A stretch of 64,000 nt of DNA from Romboutsia sp. CE17 (GTDB taxonomy: Bacteria; Bacillota; Clostridia; Peptostreptococcales; Peptostreptococcaceae): positions 1,178,001 to 1,242,000 of the forward strand of contig NZ_CP051144.1 of assembly GCF_012317385.1 (NCBI RefSeq). Direction: 5' to 3'. The notes below the pieces were generated by a model. That model worked only from the letters and a program-made list of their open reading frames with translations, had not been told where the DNA came from and made no database searches. Both the position numbers and the translations under genes were made by a program. Within the stretch, counting starts at the first letter, position 1. Every line of letters starts with the position of its first letter. This document shows, piece by piece, positions 18,057-26,199 of this stretch.

Positions 18057-18082
18057 AAGAGAAGTTTAACTTCTCTTTTTTT
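18055..18082 (+). terminator. Terminator after ispH
   Basis: An AGAGAAG/CTTCTCT stem with a five-base loop and seven T residues, overlapping the ispH stop. Confidence 0.88.
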
Positions 18083-18173
18083 ATGCTTATTATCTTATTA
18101 TTATATATAGAAGTATAATAATAAGATAAATTCACATACTAAATTAATAGACATTAATATTAAAGGTGATTAA

Positions 18174-19130
18174 ATGTATATATTAGATTTAACTATGAAT
18201 AATATTTTAAGCGTTATAACTGATGATTTCTATAAAAAAGATGACTACTATCTTATTCTATGTAAACCAGAAGAATTAAAAATTCTTAAGGATCCTTTAG
18301 AAATTGATGAGAGAACTTTTGAAGAATGTTTAGAATTTGATGATAATATGAAGTTAGATATATTTGATAAATATGATTTTGTAAGCCTTAATACTTATAA
18401 ACTTAAAGGTAGAAAAATTTACATAGAAGAAGTTAATATGTATTTTGCAGATCACTTTATACTTATGGTTGTAGAAGATAAACATTTTCTTTATACATAT
18501 TTAAAAGATATTATATTAAATAAGCGATCATTAAGTACAAACCCTATTGTATATCTTTATAAAATTAATTATTTAATATTAAAAAAAATAATGTTAAATG
18601 GTTTTGAAAACTTAGAATATATTGAAGATATGATTTTAGAAGTAGAAGATAATATGATGGATAGTGTATATGATTATCATATGGCTGACATAAATGAATT
18701 AAGAAACTTAACAAGGATTATGGTAAAAAATACAAGACCATTACTTTATGTAGGTGATAGAATACTTAAAGATAATATTAGATATATGAAAACCTCTGAT
18801 ATAAAAAAATACAATATAGATAATCTACAAGGTATAGATTTTGGTATAGACAAACTCTACGCTTTTGCTATTTCAACTAGAGAGCTTGCTGATAAATTGC
18901 TAGATATCTATGCTTCACAGATGGCGGAAAAAACTAACTCTTTAATAACTAAATTAACTGTATTAACAGGTATAGCATCCCCACTTACAATAATTACTGG
19001 AATATATGGCATGAACTTCAAATACATGCCAGAACTTAATTACTATTATAGTTATCCAATTACTATACTAATAATGATTCTAATAATATTAATAGGTTTA
19101 TTAGTATTTAAAAAAAAGAATATATTCTAG
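18174..19130 (+). CDS. CorA-family divalent cation transporter
   Basis: A 318-residue protein with a large soluble N-terminal domain and two C-terminal membrane helices. The family motif Y-G-M-N-F is in GIYGMNFKYMPEL near residue 280, followed by the second helix (ITILIMILIILIGLLVF) and a lysine-rich tail. It fits Mg2+ or Co2+/Ni2+ channels of the CorA/MIT type. The first half diverges, so ion preference is unclear. RBS AAAGGTG; terminator downstream. Confidence 0.88.
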   Translation: MYILDLTMNNILSVITDDFYKKDDYYLILCKPEELKILKDPLEIDERTFEECLEFDDNMKLDIFDKYDFVSLNTYKLKGRKIYIEEVNMYFADHFILMVVEDKHFLYTYLKDIILNKRSLSTNPIVYLYKINYLILKKIMLNGFENLEYIEDMILEVEDNMMDSVYDYHMADINELRNLTRIMVKNTRPLLYVGDRILKDNIRYMKTSDIKKYNIDNLQGIDFGIDKLYAFAISTRELADKLLDIYASQMAEKTNSLITKLTVLTGIASPLTIITGIYGMNFKYMPELNYYYSYPITILIMILIILIGLLVFKKKNIF

Positions 19131-19145
19131 AGTTGACTATAATTT

Positions 19146-19158
19146 AATTATGTAAACT
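19146..19158 (+). repeat. Inverted repeat, copy 1 (AATTATGTAAACT)
   Basis: An exact 13-base inverted match to 19412-19424. The pair brackets the noncoding region beside the integrase gene, and may be recombinase or excisionase binding sites. Confidence 0.5.
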
Positions 19159-19166
19159 ACGATAAT

Positions 19167-19212
19167 AAAAATGTTAATGAGATAAAAATAAATCATTCTC
19201 ATTAACATTTTT
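19167..19212 (+). terminator. Terminator after the CorA-family gene
   Basis: A stem of about 15 bp (AATGTTAATGAGA with TCTCATTAACATT) flanked by A and T runs. Confidence 0.88.
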
Positions 19213-19276
19213 GTATTATTTTTTTATTAAAACTGCAATTAATCTAAAATTTAGTATGTAAAATTAAAATTTGGCA

Positions 19277-19382
19277 CTTAAAATCTGAAATAAACTTTAA
19301 AATCCATTTTAAGCGCATTTTATATGCTCAATAACTATTACTATTAAAATACTTTTACAAGTACCTTAAAATCCAAAATAAA
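19277..19382 (+). repeat. Short direct repeats beside the integrase
   Basis: CTTAAAATCTGAAATAAA (19277-19294) recurs as CTTAAAATCCAAAATAAA (19365-19382), 16 of 18 identical. A third, partly palindromic relative (CTTTAAAATCCATTTTAAG, from 19295) lies between. Clusters of such repeats next to an integrase 3' end resemble arm-type binding sites of tyrosine recombinases. No gene is seen in 19131-19433. Confidence 0.45.
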
Positions 19383-19411
19383 AGGTTAGTTTTTTTTACT
19401 TTTATAAAACC

Positions 19412-19424
19412 AGTTTACATAATT
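19412..19424 (+). repeat. Inverted repeat, copy 2 (AGTTTACATAATT)
   Basis: The exact reverse complement of 19146-19158, ten bases from the integrase stop codon. Confidence 0.5.
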
Positions 19425-19433
19425 TTGTTTTTG

Positions 19434-20549
19434 TTAACTTAGTTTAAATAAATTTTCTGAAATCTTATCTGAAGCTTCTTTGTCCATTTCTTTTAATACA
19501 TGCGAGTAGATATTCAGTGTAGTATTAATGTTTGAATGACCAACTCTTTCAGAAATAACTTTTATAGGAATTTTCGAATTTATTAATAAAGTTACATGTG
19601 AATGTCTTAAATCATGAAATCTAATATGATCCAAATTATGCTTATTTAAAAATCTAGAAAATTTTCTACTTAATACATCTTGAGCTATAGGCTCTCCATT
19701 TTTATCAAAAAATATAAAGTTGTTATTCTTTTTAATTTCACCTTTTAACTTTAACTCAATACATTTTCGCTTATGATTTTTAAGCATGTTAATAACTTCT
19801 GTTGGGGCAGAGATAGTTCTAATTGATGAATCAGTCTTAGGAGATTTTAAAACCACCTTTCCATTAGATCTAATCGTTATTTTATCTACAGTTATTAGTT
19901 TTTCATCAAAGTCTATATTATCCCAAGTAAGACCTAAGATTTCAGATATTCTTAGCCCTAAACCACTAGCTAGTACTATAGGTAGCTCCAAAGGAGTGTC
20001 CTTAGAAACGTTTAGCAGTTTGACCATTTCTTCTTGATTATATATCTTATTTTTAAATTTTCTAGACTTAGGTACCTCTATATATTCAACAGGATTTTCT
20101 CTTATCAATCTTAATTTATAGGCTCTCTTTAGAGCTAAATTTAATATATTTATATGGATTTTTATTGTTTGTGGAGTTAAAACTCCAACCAAATCATCTA
20201 CATAATCTTGAATATGAATAGGTCTTAAGTCCTCTAATTTTATATCTCCAATCATAGGTATTATGTATTTATTACATATTCTAACATAGCTATTATATGT
20301 AGTTATTGATAAGTTTTCTTTATATTTTTCTAAAAAATCCATAAGGTGATTTTTCAGTATTGTTTTATTTGGAGCTAAAAAATCATCATTATAAATCGCA
20401 TCTTTTAACTCTACCAACTTCTTATTAGCATCTCTTTTCTTTTCGAATGACCCCATATTTTTTTGCTTTTTCTTTCCGGTATCTGGGTCTTTATATTCTA
20501 AATAAACAATGTAATTTTTACTTCTTTTTCTTATGAAAACAAAGCTCAT
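19434..20549 (-). CDS. Tyrosine recombinase / phage-type integrase
   Basis: A 371-residue site-specific integrase. Residues 1-50 are an AP2-like arm-binding domain (SKNYIVYLEYKDPDTGKKKQKNMGSF). Residues 60-160 are a SAM-like core-binding domain. The catalytic domain has R in GLGLRISEILGL, H-x-x-R in HDLRHSHVTLL, H in GHSNINTTLNIY and the tyrosine in NIYSHVL. The AP2 domain is typical of Tn916/phage integrases, yet no other mobile-element gene is adjacent. RBS AGGGGG. Repeats at its 3' side may be its binding sites. Probably a remnant of an integrative element. Confidence 0.9.
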   Translation of the reverse strand: MSFVFIRKRSKNYIVYLEYKDPDTGKKKQKNMGSFEKKRDANKKLVELKDAIYNDDFLAPNKTILKNHLMDFLEKYKENLSITTYNSYVRICNKYIIPMIGDIKLEDLRPIHIQDYVDDLVGVLTPQTIKIHINILNLALKRAYKLRLIRENPVEYIEVPKSRKFKNKIYNQEEMVKLLNVSKDTPLELPIVLASGLGLRISEILGLTWDNIDFDEKLITVDKITIRSNGKVVLKSPKTDSSIRTISAPTEVINMLKNHKRKCIELKLKGEIKKNNNFIFFDKNGEPIAQDVLSRKFSRFLNKHNLDHIRFHDLRHSHVTLLINSKIPIKVISERVGHSNINTTLNIYSHVLKEMDKEASDKISENLFKLS

Positions 20550-20825
20550 TTTATTCCCCCTAGCATTCTTTTTATTAATATATATAAATACTTAAACTTC
20601 TAATTTATAACAAAATATACATATAATTTTATCATATTTACTGTAGAAAAAACAGTTAAAAATTCTGACATTCAACTGACATAAAAATAATAAAACAAGA
20701 TAAATCCTTTGAAAATACTACATTTTTTAAAAATGGCATAAAAGTATATATTTTATGTTTTCATGAACGTATATGTTCTTAATATCATAATCTATATATA
20801 TAATACTGTCCAAAGGAGGCTTAAC

Positions 20826-21422
20826 ATGAGCAATAATAGTTATCCTCAGATGAAGGTTTTAAATACTCCAAGATGCATCTTAAGGCCCGCTACATTAAAT
20901 GATGCTCGTGATATGTTTGAGTATTATAGTCAAGATATAGTAGTGAGATTTCTACCAATAAAAAAACATAAAAATATAGAAGAAACAAAAAGGTTTATAA
21001 AAACTTTTTTTCTAAAAAATTATGAACAAGGAAAAGTCGGACATTTTGCAATAGTATACAAACTTGATAATAAAACTATCGGAAATGTTGGGTTTAACAA
21101 TATCAAAAGTTCTTCATTAGAAGGGGAAATAGGTATTTGTATAAATCCTAAATATTGGGGAAAGGATTTATCGACAGAGTTAGCTTCAGCATTATTAAAG
21201 TACGGTTTTGAAGAATTAAACTTACAAAAAATTATAGCAATAACATTTGAGAAAAATAATTATTCTAGAAAACCTTTAGAGAAACTAGGTTTTATATACT
21301 TAGGTATATTTAAGAAAAAGCTTCATTCTTCTAATTCAAACTTTGTAACTTGCCATAGGTATGAAATTTCTAAATCAGATTACTTTAAAAGATTTAATAA
21401 AAAATATAAAAGGAATGATTAA
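20826..21422 (+). CDS. GNAT family N-acetyltransferase (RimJ/RimL-like)
   Basis: A 198-residue GNAT acetyltransferase of the RimJ/L group. The N-terminal TPRCILRPATLNDARDMFEY, EGEIGICINPKYWGKDLSTELASALLKYGFEELNLQKI and the final RKPLEKLGFIYLG motif are all seen. It transfers acetyl from acetyl-CoA to an amine, target unknown. I chose the ATG at 20826 because AAAGGAGG lies just before it; an in-frame ATG at 20763 lacks one. A palindrome-like GAAC-N6-GTTC (20765-20778) and a TATAAT (20799-20804) precede it. Confidence 0.88.
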   Translation: MSNNSYPQMKVLNTPRCILRPATLNDARDMFEYYSQDIVVRFLPIKKHKNIEETKRFIKTFFLKNYEQGKVGHFAIVYKLDNKTIGNVGFNNIKSSSLEGEIGICINPKYWGKDLSTELASALLKYGFEELNLQKIIAITFEKNNYSRKPLEKLGFIYLGIFKKKLHSSNSNFVTCHRYEISKSDYFKRFNKKYKRND

Positions 21423-21423
21423 T

Positions 21424-22488
21424 TTGACTAAAACAAATTGCAATAATTGGATTGATAGACACTTAAAATCGTGTTTAGCTAAAAGATTTAATAAGACAGA
21501 AGATGAAATAACTAAAGAATTTTTAGTTACATTAAGAGAAATAAATTTATCTGATCAAAACATAAAAAGTCTTTCTGGTATAGAATATGCAAAGAATTTA
21601 ACTAGCTTGGTATTAAATAATAATAATATAAAAGATGCTAATATGCTAAGTGAACTAATAAAATTACAAAACTTAGAATTAAACGAAAATAGAATAGAAG
21701 ATTTATCTTTTTTAAAAAAATTAACAAAGCTTAGATCTTTAAGCTTAGATTCTAATAATATATGTAATATTCCTAACTTATCAGATTTAAAAAATTTAAA
21801 CCTAATGAATATATCAAACAACCGTGTACAAGATTTTTCTTTTGTAAATAAATTATCTAATAAAGCCATAAAAATTATAGCCAGCGATCAATTTATTTAT
21901 TTAAATCCAATATCTGTTGACATAGGTGATAGTTATATATTTAACCTGGAAATGCCACTGGATGACGATAATTCAATATTATATGATAATGTACAAGTTA
22001 CAGGTGACTATGAAGAATTCTACACAGACAAAAGGCCTTCATTTTTATATTCAATCTCAGAAGTTAAAATAAGGAACATATGTTCTAATTGCGTAATAAA
22101 AGCAGATTTTTATCACGAAGTTCTATTTTCTAAATCAGTAGTCTTGAGTGGTGTTTTAATTCAACCACTAATATTAAATTCAACGCCATCTTCTTTCAAT
22201 TTAGAATGTGAAGAAACTAATTTATATTCAATATCTGGCAAAATTTGTTTTGATAACAATGATAATATAAAAAATAAAATTGTTACAATTATAGATTCTG
22301 AGGGTAATAAATATTATAGTACTACTGACTTACAGGGAAGATATAGATTTAATAATTTAAAAGAAGATAGATATACTCTATTATTTCCATTTTTAAATGA
22401 TTATGAATATATAACTCCTAGTTTATATGTAATAAACTTAAAAGAGAAGAAATCTATAAATATAGATGCTTTTATTTCTCCAAAGTAG
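21424..22488 (+). CDS. Cytosolic leucine-rich-repeat protein with C-terminal beta domain
   Basis: About 354 residues from a TTG start (AAAGGA ten bases upstream); an in-frame ATG at 21415 is possible but too near that site. Residues 35-150 hold about five 22-residue leucine-rich repeats of the internalin-like LxxLxLxxNxI type. Then comes an LRR-adjacent beta domain. The last 90 residues read like a prealbumin/carboxypeptidase-regulatory fold (ISGKICFD...TDLQGRYRFNNL). Unlike internalins it has no signal peptide, anchor or membrane helix. It follows the GNAT gene with the stop and start almost touching. Function unknown. Confidence 0.7.
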   Translation: MTKTNCNNWIDRHLKSCLAKRFNKTEDEITKEFLVTLREINLSDQNIKSLSGIEYAKNLTSLVLNNNNIKDANMLSELIKLQNLELNENRIEDLSFLKKLTKLRSLSLDSNNICNIPNLSDLKNLNLMNISNNRVQDFSFVNKLSNKAIKIIASDQFIYLNPISVDIGDSYIFNLEMPLDDDNSILYDNVQVTGDYEEFYTDKRPSFLYSISEVKIRNICSNCVIKADFYHEVLFSKSVVLSGVLIQPLILNSTPSSFNLECEETNLYSISGKICFDNNDNIKNKIVTIIDSEGNKYYSTTDLQGRYRFNNLKEDRYTLLFPFLNDYEYITPSLYVINLKEKKSINIDAFISPK

Positions 22489-22607
22489 TATATAGATTAA
22501 TTTTAAAAGAATCTAAGTATATCTAATTTAATTTAAAATATTTGATTCTTTATCATAATAGTATATAATATATATATTCTAAACAAATATAGAGAGGAAA
22601 TGATTTT

Positions 22608-22928
22608 ATGAAGGTTACTTTACCACAAACAGCAATTGATACACTAAACAAAATAGTAAGCGAAAACCAAGATAAACCAACTAACATAAGAATATACTTT
22701 GCAGGTTTTGGATGCAGTGGTCCATCTTTTGGTTTAGCTTTAGATGAGCAAAATAGTTCTGATGTAACTTATGACTATGATGGATTACATTTTATAATGG
22801 ATCAAGCAGAATATGCACAATACGGAGATGTTACAATAGAAGATACTGGATATGGATTTAGAATCGTTGTTGAAAACATGCCTGAAGGTGGCGGTTGCAG
22901 CGGTTGTGGCGGTGGTTGCAGCTGTTAA
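22608..22928 (+). CDS. HesB/IscA-like protein with Cys-rich C-terminal tail
   Basis: A 106-residue HesB-like protein of the clostridial subfamily that includes selenoproteins. The FAGFGCSGPSFGLALDEQ segment has Cys36 where, to my recollection, related members may carry selenocysteine. The tail GGGCSGCGGGCSC adds four closely spaced cysteines, suggesting binding of an Fe-S cluster or metal. No isc/suf genes are near. RBS AGAGGAAA. A hairpin follows. Precise role unknown. Confidence 0.82.
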   Translation: MKVTLPQTAIDTLNKIVSENQDKPTNIRIYFAGFGCSGPSFGLALDEQNSSDVTYDYDGLHFIMDQAEYAQYGDVTIEDTGYGFRIVVENMPEGGGCSGCGGGCSC

Positions 22929-22935
22929 TTATAAA

Positions 22936-22964
22936 ATAGAGTATTGGCTATGCTAATACTCTAT
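22936..22964 (+). terminator. Hairpin after the HesB-like gene
   Basis: ATAGAGTATT pairs perfectly with AATACTCTAT over a nine-base loop; the downstream T content is modest. Confidence 0.6.
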
Positions 22965-23005
22965 AATTATTTATATTACTATTATTTCAACTAAGGAGAA
23001 TTACT

Positions 23006-23650
23006 GTGAGAAGAAGAAAGAAAAAAGGATCTGATGAAAAATTAATAAGCTATACAGATTATGTAATAAAAGATGATATTGAAAAATTAAAAAATAATTG
23101 GAATTTAAAATTTAATAATCAAAATCCTATACATGTAGAGTTTGGTACAGGTAGAGGTAAATTTATAACAACATTAGCTAAACAAAATCCAGATATAAAT
23201 TATATAGCTATGGAAATTAAAGAAGAAGTTCTTTTAAAGGCAGTAGAAAAAGCTAATGATGCTAATCTTAACAATATCTTATTTGTATGGGGAAACGTAA
23301 ATAATATACTAGACTATTTCGGTGAAGGTGAAATAGATAGAGTATATGTTAATTTTTGTGATCCTTGGCCTAAGAAAAGATGGTCAAAAAGAAGATTAAC
23401 ACATAAAAACTTCCTTAATAAATATAAAGAAATATTAAATCAAAATGGAGAAATTCACTTTAAGACTGATAACCAAGACTTATTTGAATTTAGTTTAAAC
23501 GAAATAGCTTCAAATAATTGGTTGTTAAAGAATATATCATTAGATTTAGCTAAAAACAATGATATAGAAAATGTAACTACAGAATATGAAGATAAATTTA
23601 TGTCACAAGGCATGAAAATATATAGATGTGAAGCTTCAAAAAGAGATTAA
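23006..23650 (+). CDS. trmB: tRNA (guanine-N7-)-methyltransferase
   Basis: A 214-residue SAM-dependent enzyme that makes m7G46 in tRNA. The SAM-binding motif HVEFGTGRGKFI is near residue 48. The TrmB signature VNFCDPWPKKRWSKRRLTH lies near residue 115, and HFKTDNQDLFEF near residue 155. It starts with GTG after AAGGAG, followed by a basic RRRKKK run usual for the family. Standalone, ending at a very strong terminator. Confidence 0.96.
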   Translation: MRRRKKKGSDEKLISYTDYVIKDDIEKLKNNWNLKFNNQNPIHVEFGTGRGKFITTLAKQNPDINYIAMEIKEEVLLKAVEKANDANLNNILFVWGNVNNILDYFGEGEIDRVYVNFCDPWPKKRWSKRRLTHKNFLNKYKEILNQNGEIHFKTDNQDLFEFSLNEIASNNWLLKNISLDLAKNNDIENVTTEYEDKFMSQGMKIYRCEASKRD

Positions 23651-23676
23651 AAAATATATAATAGAAGCTTAAATTA

Positions 23677-23723
23677 AATAGAAAAGCTGATTATAGTATT
23701 ATTTATAATCAGCTTTTCTATTT
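23677..23723 (+). terminator. Bidirectional terminator, perfect 20-bp stem
   Basis: Arms 23677-23696 and 23704-23723 are exact reverse complements with a seven-base loop, A-rich before and T-rich after. It serves trmB and the convergent 88-aa gene. Confidence 0.92.
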
Positions 23724-23989
23724 TATAAAAAGTTATTTTTTTTCCTTGTTGAGTAAACACCTAAAATCACAATTATACAATAAAGCGAATAAAGGAATAT
23801 TTTAATTTCCTGTATAGTTATTGATGACTCTATAGATTCTGGTAAAACTACAAGTATAGCAGATATAGCTATTAATAATGGATTAATTACAATTTGCTTA
23901 TCTGTTCTAAGTATCATTATTTTACCTATCCATACAATAGTTAAAACGATAAAAGCAATTTTAAGAATAAACTCTGTTGTATCTAACAT
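23723..23989 (-). CDS. Small membrane protein, 88 aa
   Basis: Not recognised. Three hydrophobic segments are evident (about 8-25, 35-50, 63-80), with a basic KKNNFL tail. RBS AAGGGG sits ahead of the ATG and a strong terminator follows. Real gene likely, function unknown. Confidence 0.6.
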   Translation of the reverse strand: MLDTTEFILKIAFIVLTIVWIGKIMILRTDKQIVINPLLIAISAILVVLPESIESSITIQEIKIFLYSLYCIIVILGVYSTRKKNNFL

Positions 23990-24219
23990 AATAAATACGC
24001 CCCTTACTATATTATTCTATTTATTATTTACATATAAGTATAAATATAATGTGCATTAAGATACATTATAACTTAAATATATATTCTTTTTAAGTATATA
24101 AATTATAATATTTTTTTAAGGAAATATAAATAGTAACTTTAGCATTAAATATAATTAGATATATTTATTAAATATAAATCATATTATTCTATATACATAT
24201 TTATTAGAGGAGGATAAAG

Positions 24220-24858
24220 ATGAAGTCTCAATTCTTAGAATGGTACACGCAGGCCATAGGAGGTATAATAGGTGTATTCGTTTGCATATATTCATATTTA
24301 AATGGATGGATGTTTGTATATGGTAATATAAATCAAAATTTTGATCATCTTAATTTTGGAGGAGTTATATCTAGTTATTGTTTATTGCCATTATGTCTAA
24401 TAACATTATTTTTAGGAATAATTAAAGGCTTTTCTATGGATGTAAGTATATGTAATATTCATATAAGTAGTATTAATAAAGTAATTTCTATAATTACTGT
24501 AATAGTTGGGATATTAGGTGCTAAGTTTTACTTCTTTATACCTGCAATTTTTATATTATTCTACTTATATAAACCTATGATTAAAGTAAACGGACAATAT
24601 AAACCTAATCCTGAGATAGAAGATTACAACGAAACAGAACAAATGTTCTGTACTAAAGAATATATCAACACATCACTTGATTCAGATAATATTTTAGCTT
24701 TAGAAGGTAAATCTATCAATTCCCCACAAAAAAATATAAAATATTTAGAAACAAGAAAAATAATGGCTTTAGAATTACTAGATAAAAACTCAGATCTTGA
24801 ATTTATTATGGAACTAACTGGGCTTACTTTTGATGAAATACAAGAGCTAAAAAAATAG
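24220..24858 (+). CDS. Membrane protein with Rpn-like C-terminal helix motif
   Basis: A 212-residue protein. The N-terminal 120 residues contain four hydrophobic helices; the rest is soluble. The final 35 residues (ALELLDKNSDLEFIMELTGLTFDEIQELKK) resemble the short C-terminal motif of Rpn/PD-(D/E)XK transposase-like proteins (A-x-x-L-L...F-I-x-x-x-T-G-L-x-x-x-E-I-x-x-L), but the nuclease domain is absent. RBS AGGAGG. Overall family not recognised. It stands alone upstream of spoVS. Confidence 0.65.
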   Translation: MKSQFLEWYTQAIGGIIGVFVCIYSYLNGWMFVYGNINQNFDHLNFGGVISSYCLLPLCLITLFLGIIKGFSMDVSICNIHISSINKVISIITVIVGILGAKFYFFIPAIFILFYLYKPMIKVNGQYKPNPEIEDYNETEQMFCTKEYINTSLDSDNILALEGKSINSPQKNIKYLETRKIMALELLDKNSDLEFIMELTGLTFDEIQELKK

Positions 24859-25037
24859 AAATAATGTCGGATATATTATAATATTATTTTTTTAGATAAA
24901 ATATAAACTTTATATAGAATTTAGAAGATGTTTGGAAAAAAATAAAGGTTTTTATTTATTAATATAGAAGTATACCTTAAAGCAAGAATGTTTTAGTACT
25001 GTAGATATTTTAACCAATCCAAGAGGGGGATATTGAA

Positions 25038-25298
25038 ATGGAAGTATTAAAAGTTTCATCAAAATCTAATCCTAATTCTGTAGCAGGAGCTCTAGCAGGG
25101 GTACTAAGGGAAAAAGGTAATGCAGAAATACAAGCTATTGGAGCTGGAGCTTTAAATCAGGCTATAAAATCAGTAGCAATCGCTAGAGGTTTTGTAGCAC
25201 CTAGTGGCATGGATTTAGTTTGCATTCCAGCATTCACGGACATAGAAATAGAAGGTGAGCAAAAAACAGCAATAAAATTAATAATTGAACCTAGATAG
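25038..25298 (+). CDS. spoVS: Stage V sporulation protein S
   Basis: An 86-residue SpoVS, an Alba-like nucleic-acid-binding protein needed for spore coat assembly and late sporulation. Nearly the whole sequence matches the conserved family: EVLKVSSKSNPNSVAGALAG, IQAIGAGALNQAIKSVAIARG and APSGMDLVCIPAF. RBS GAGGGGG. The hairpin terminator follows at once. Its presence, with sspH next door, marks a spore former. Confidence 0.97.
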   Translation: MEVLKVSSKSNPNSVAGALAGVLREKGNAEIQAIGAGALNQAIKSVAIARGFVAPSGMDLVCIPAFTDIEIEGEQKTAIKLIIEPR

Positions 25299-25320
25299 CC
25301 ATTAGGATATCAGATAAAAG

Positions 25321-25348
25321 CAACAGGAATATTAACCTGTTGTTTTTT
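25321..25348 (+). terminator. Terminator after spoVS
   Basis: CAACAGG pairs with CCTGTTG over an eight-base loop, then six T residues. Confidence 0.9.
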
Positions 25349-25453
25349 CATTTGTCTAAATTATTAAATCATCGTAAATGTTTATATGTATAAATTATAC
25401 TCTAGTGGCAATTATAATATATAGAATAAATCAATGCTAATTAGGAGATCTAT

Positions 25454-25651
25454 ATGCAATTAAGAAGAGCAATGGAAATTATAAATTCTAAGGATTCAAA
25501 TGCCAATCGTAAAAGTAAAATTTTTTATAAAGAAAACCAAGTTAATCTACTAAGTGTTGATAATAACATAGGTACTGCCTATGTTGAATCTATGGATGGA
25601 AGTTGCAAATATGAAGTAGATTTAAAACAATTAAATGAAGTTACATATTAA
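25454..25651 (+). CDS. sspH: H-type small acid-soluble spore protein
   Basis: A 65-residue protein of the SspH family. The start MQLRRAMEIINSKDS is the family signature (R-A-x-E-I-x-x-S), followed by a small beta-rich core with the usual acidic C-terminal half. H-type SASPs are minor spore core proteins expressed in the forespore, normally under sigma-G. I could not pin down a sigma-G promoter by eye. RBS TAGGAG. Terminator at 25731-25774. Confidence 0.82.
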   Translation: MQLRRAMEIINSKDSNANRKSKIFYKENQVNLLSVDNNIGTAYVESMDGSCKYEVDLKQLNEVTY

Positions 25652-25730
25652 CTATCTATATTGTTGTAACGAATTAAAGTAACATAATTTACAGAAGCTT
25701 AATTCATTATAACAATATTATATAAAATAT

Positions 25731-25774
25731 AAAAAGAGATTATTATTAAAAGCACACATAATAATCTTTTTTTT
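25731..25774 (+). terminator. Terminator after sspH
   Basis: AGATTATTAT pairs with ATAATAATCT, A-rich before and eight T after. Confidence 0.75.
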
Positions 25775-25799
25775 ATGCTCTAAATTACAATAAAGAAGT

Positions 25800-26071
25800 A
25801 GGTTAGTAGAGAAGTAGTATAGATCTCATTACTATCTAGGTCATTTAGATAATACTGATACAAATCAGTTTATGTATCTAGAAAGAAGAGATGGATATAA
25901 CACTAATAACCCAATAGAGAGACAAGTAAATCAATTTGCAGCAGAAATAGAAAAACAATAGAAGAAAAGTTTAATACATTAAAAGAAATAGATTTACCAA
26001 TAAATTCTATAGAAGGCATATTAGCAGATATGTTTGGAGTATCTAGACAAAGTGTTAAATTCGGATTATGA
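25800..26071 (+). pseudogene. Decayed ImmA/IrrE-family metallopeptidase fragment
   Basis: Two overlapping frames give pieces of one protein. Frame from 25824: HYYLGHLDNTDTNQFMYLE, then NPIERQVNQFAAEIE, ending at TAG (25959). Frame from 25961: EEKFNTLKEIDLPINSIEG, then ILADMFGVSRQSVKF, ending at TGA (26069). The order (zinc-site HExGH-like, ERQxNxFAAE, then A-x-x-F-G-V-S-R-x-x-V) is that of M78 ImmA/IrrE proteases. The catalytic Glu is gone (HYYLGH), a frameshift splits it, and no start is present. Such genes usually travel with phages or ICEs, suggesting a past element here. Confidence 0.75.
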
Positions 26072-26145
26072 TAAAAACAAGTCAGACACTCAAAGAAGCT
26101 TATTATTAAATGATAAAAATAATAATTAATAATAATAGATATTTT

Positions 26146-26199
26146 ACAAAAGCCATAGATATAAGATACTAAACAATTAGCGTTTTATATCTATGGCTT
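26146..26199 (+). terminator. Hairpin after the ImmA/IrrE remnant
   Basis: AAAGCCATAGATATAA pairs with TTATATCTATGGCTTT over an 18-base loop, T-rich after. Possibly the old terminator of the decayed gene. Confidence 0.7.

Noticed and set aside
19449-19463. CodY-like AATTTTCTGAAATCT
   Set aside because: It is inside the integrase coding region near its C-terminus and has three mismatches to the consensus.
22074-22085. GAACATATGTTC, a perfect LexA-type palindrome
   Set aside because: It falls in the middle of the LRR protein's coding sequence far from any promoter, and the codons are accounted for by the protein.
24900-25037. Sigma-H or sigma-G promoter upstream of spoVS
   Set aside because: An AAGGTTTTT...GAAG stretch was considered, but the -10 does not fit sigma-H and spacing is uncertain.
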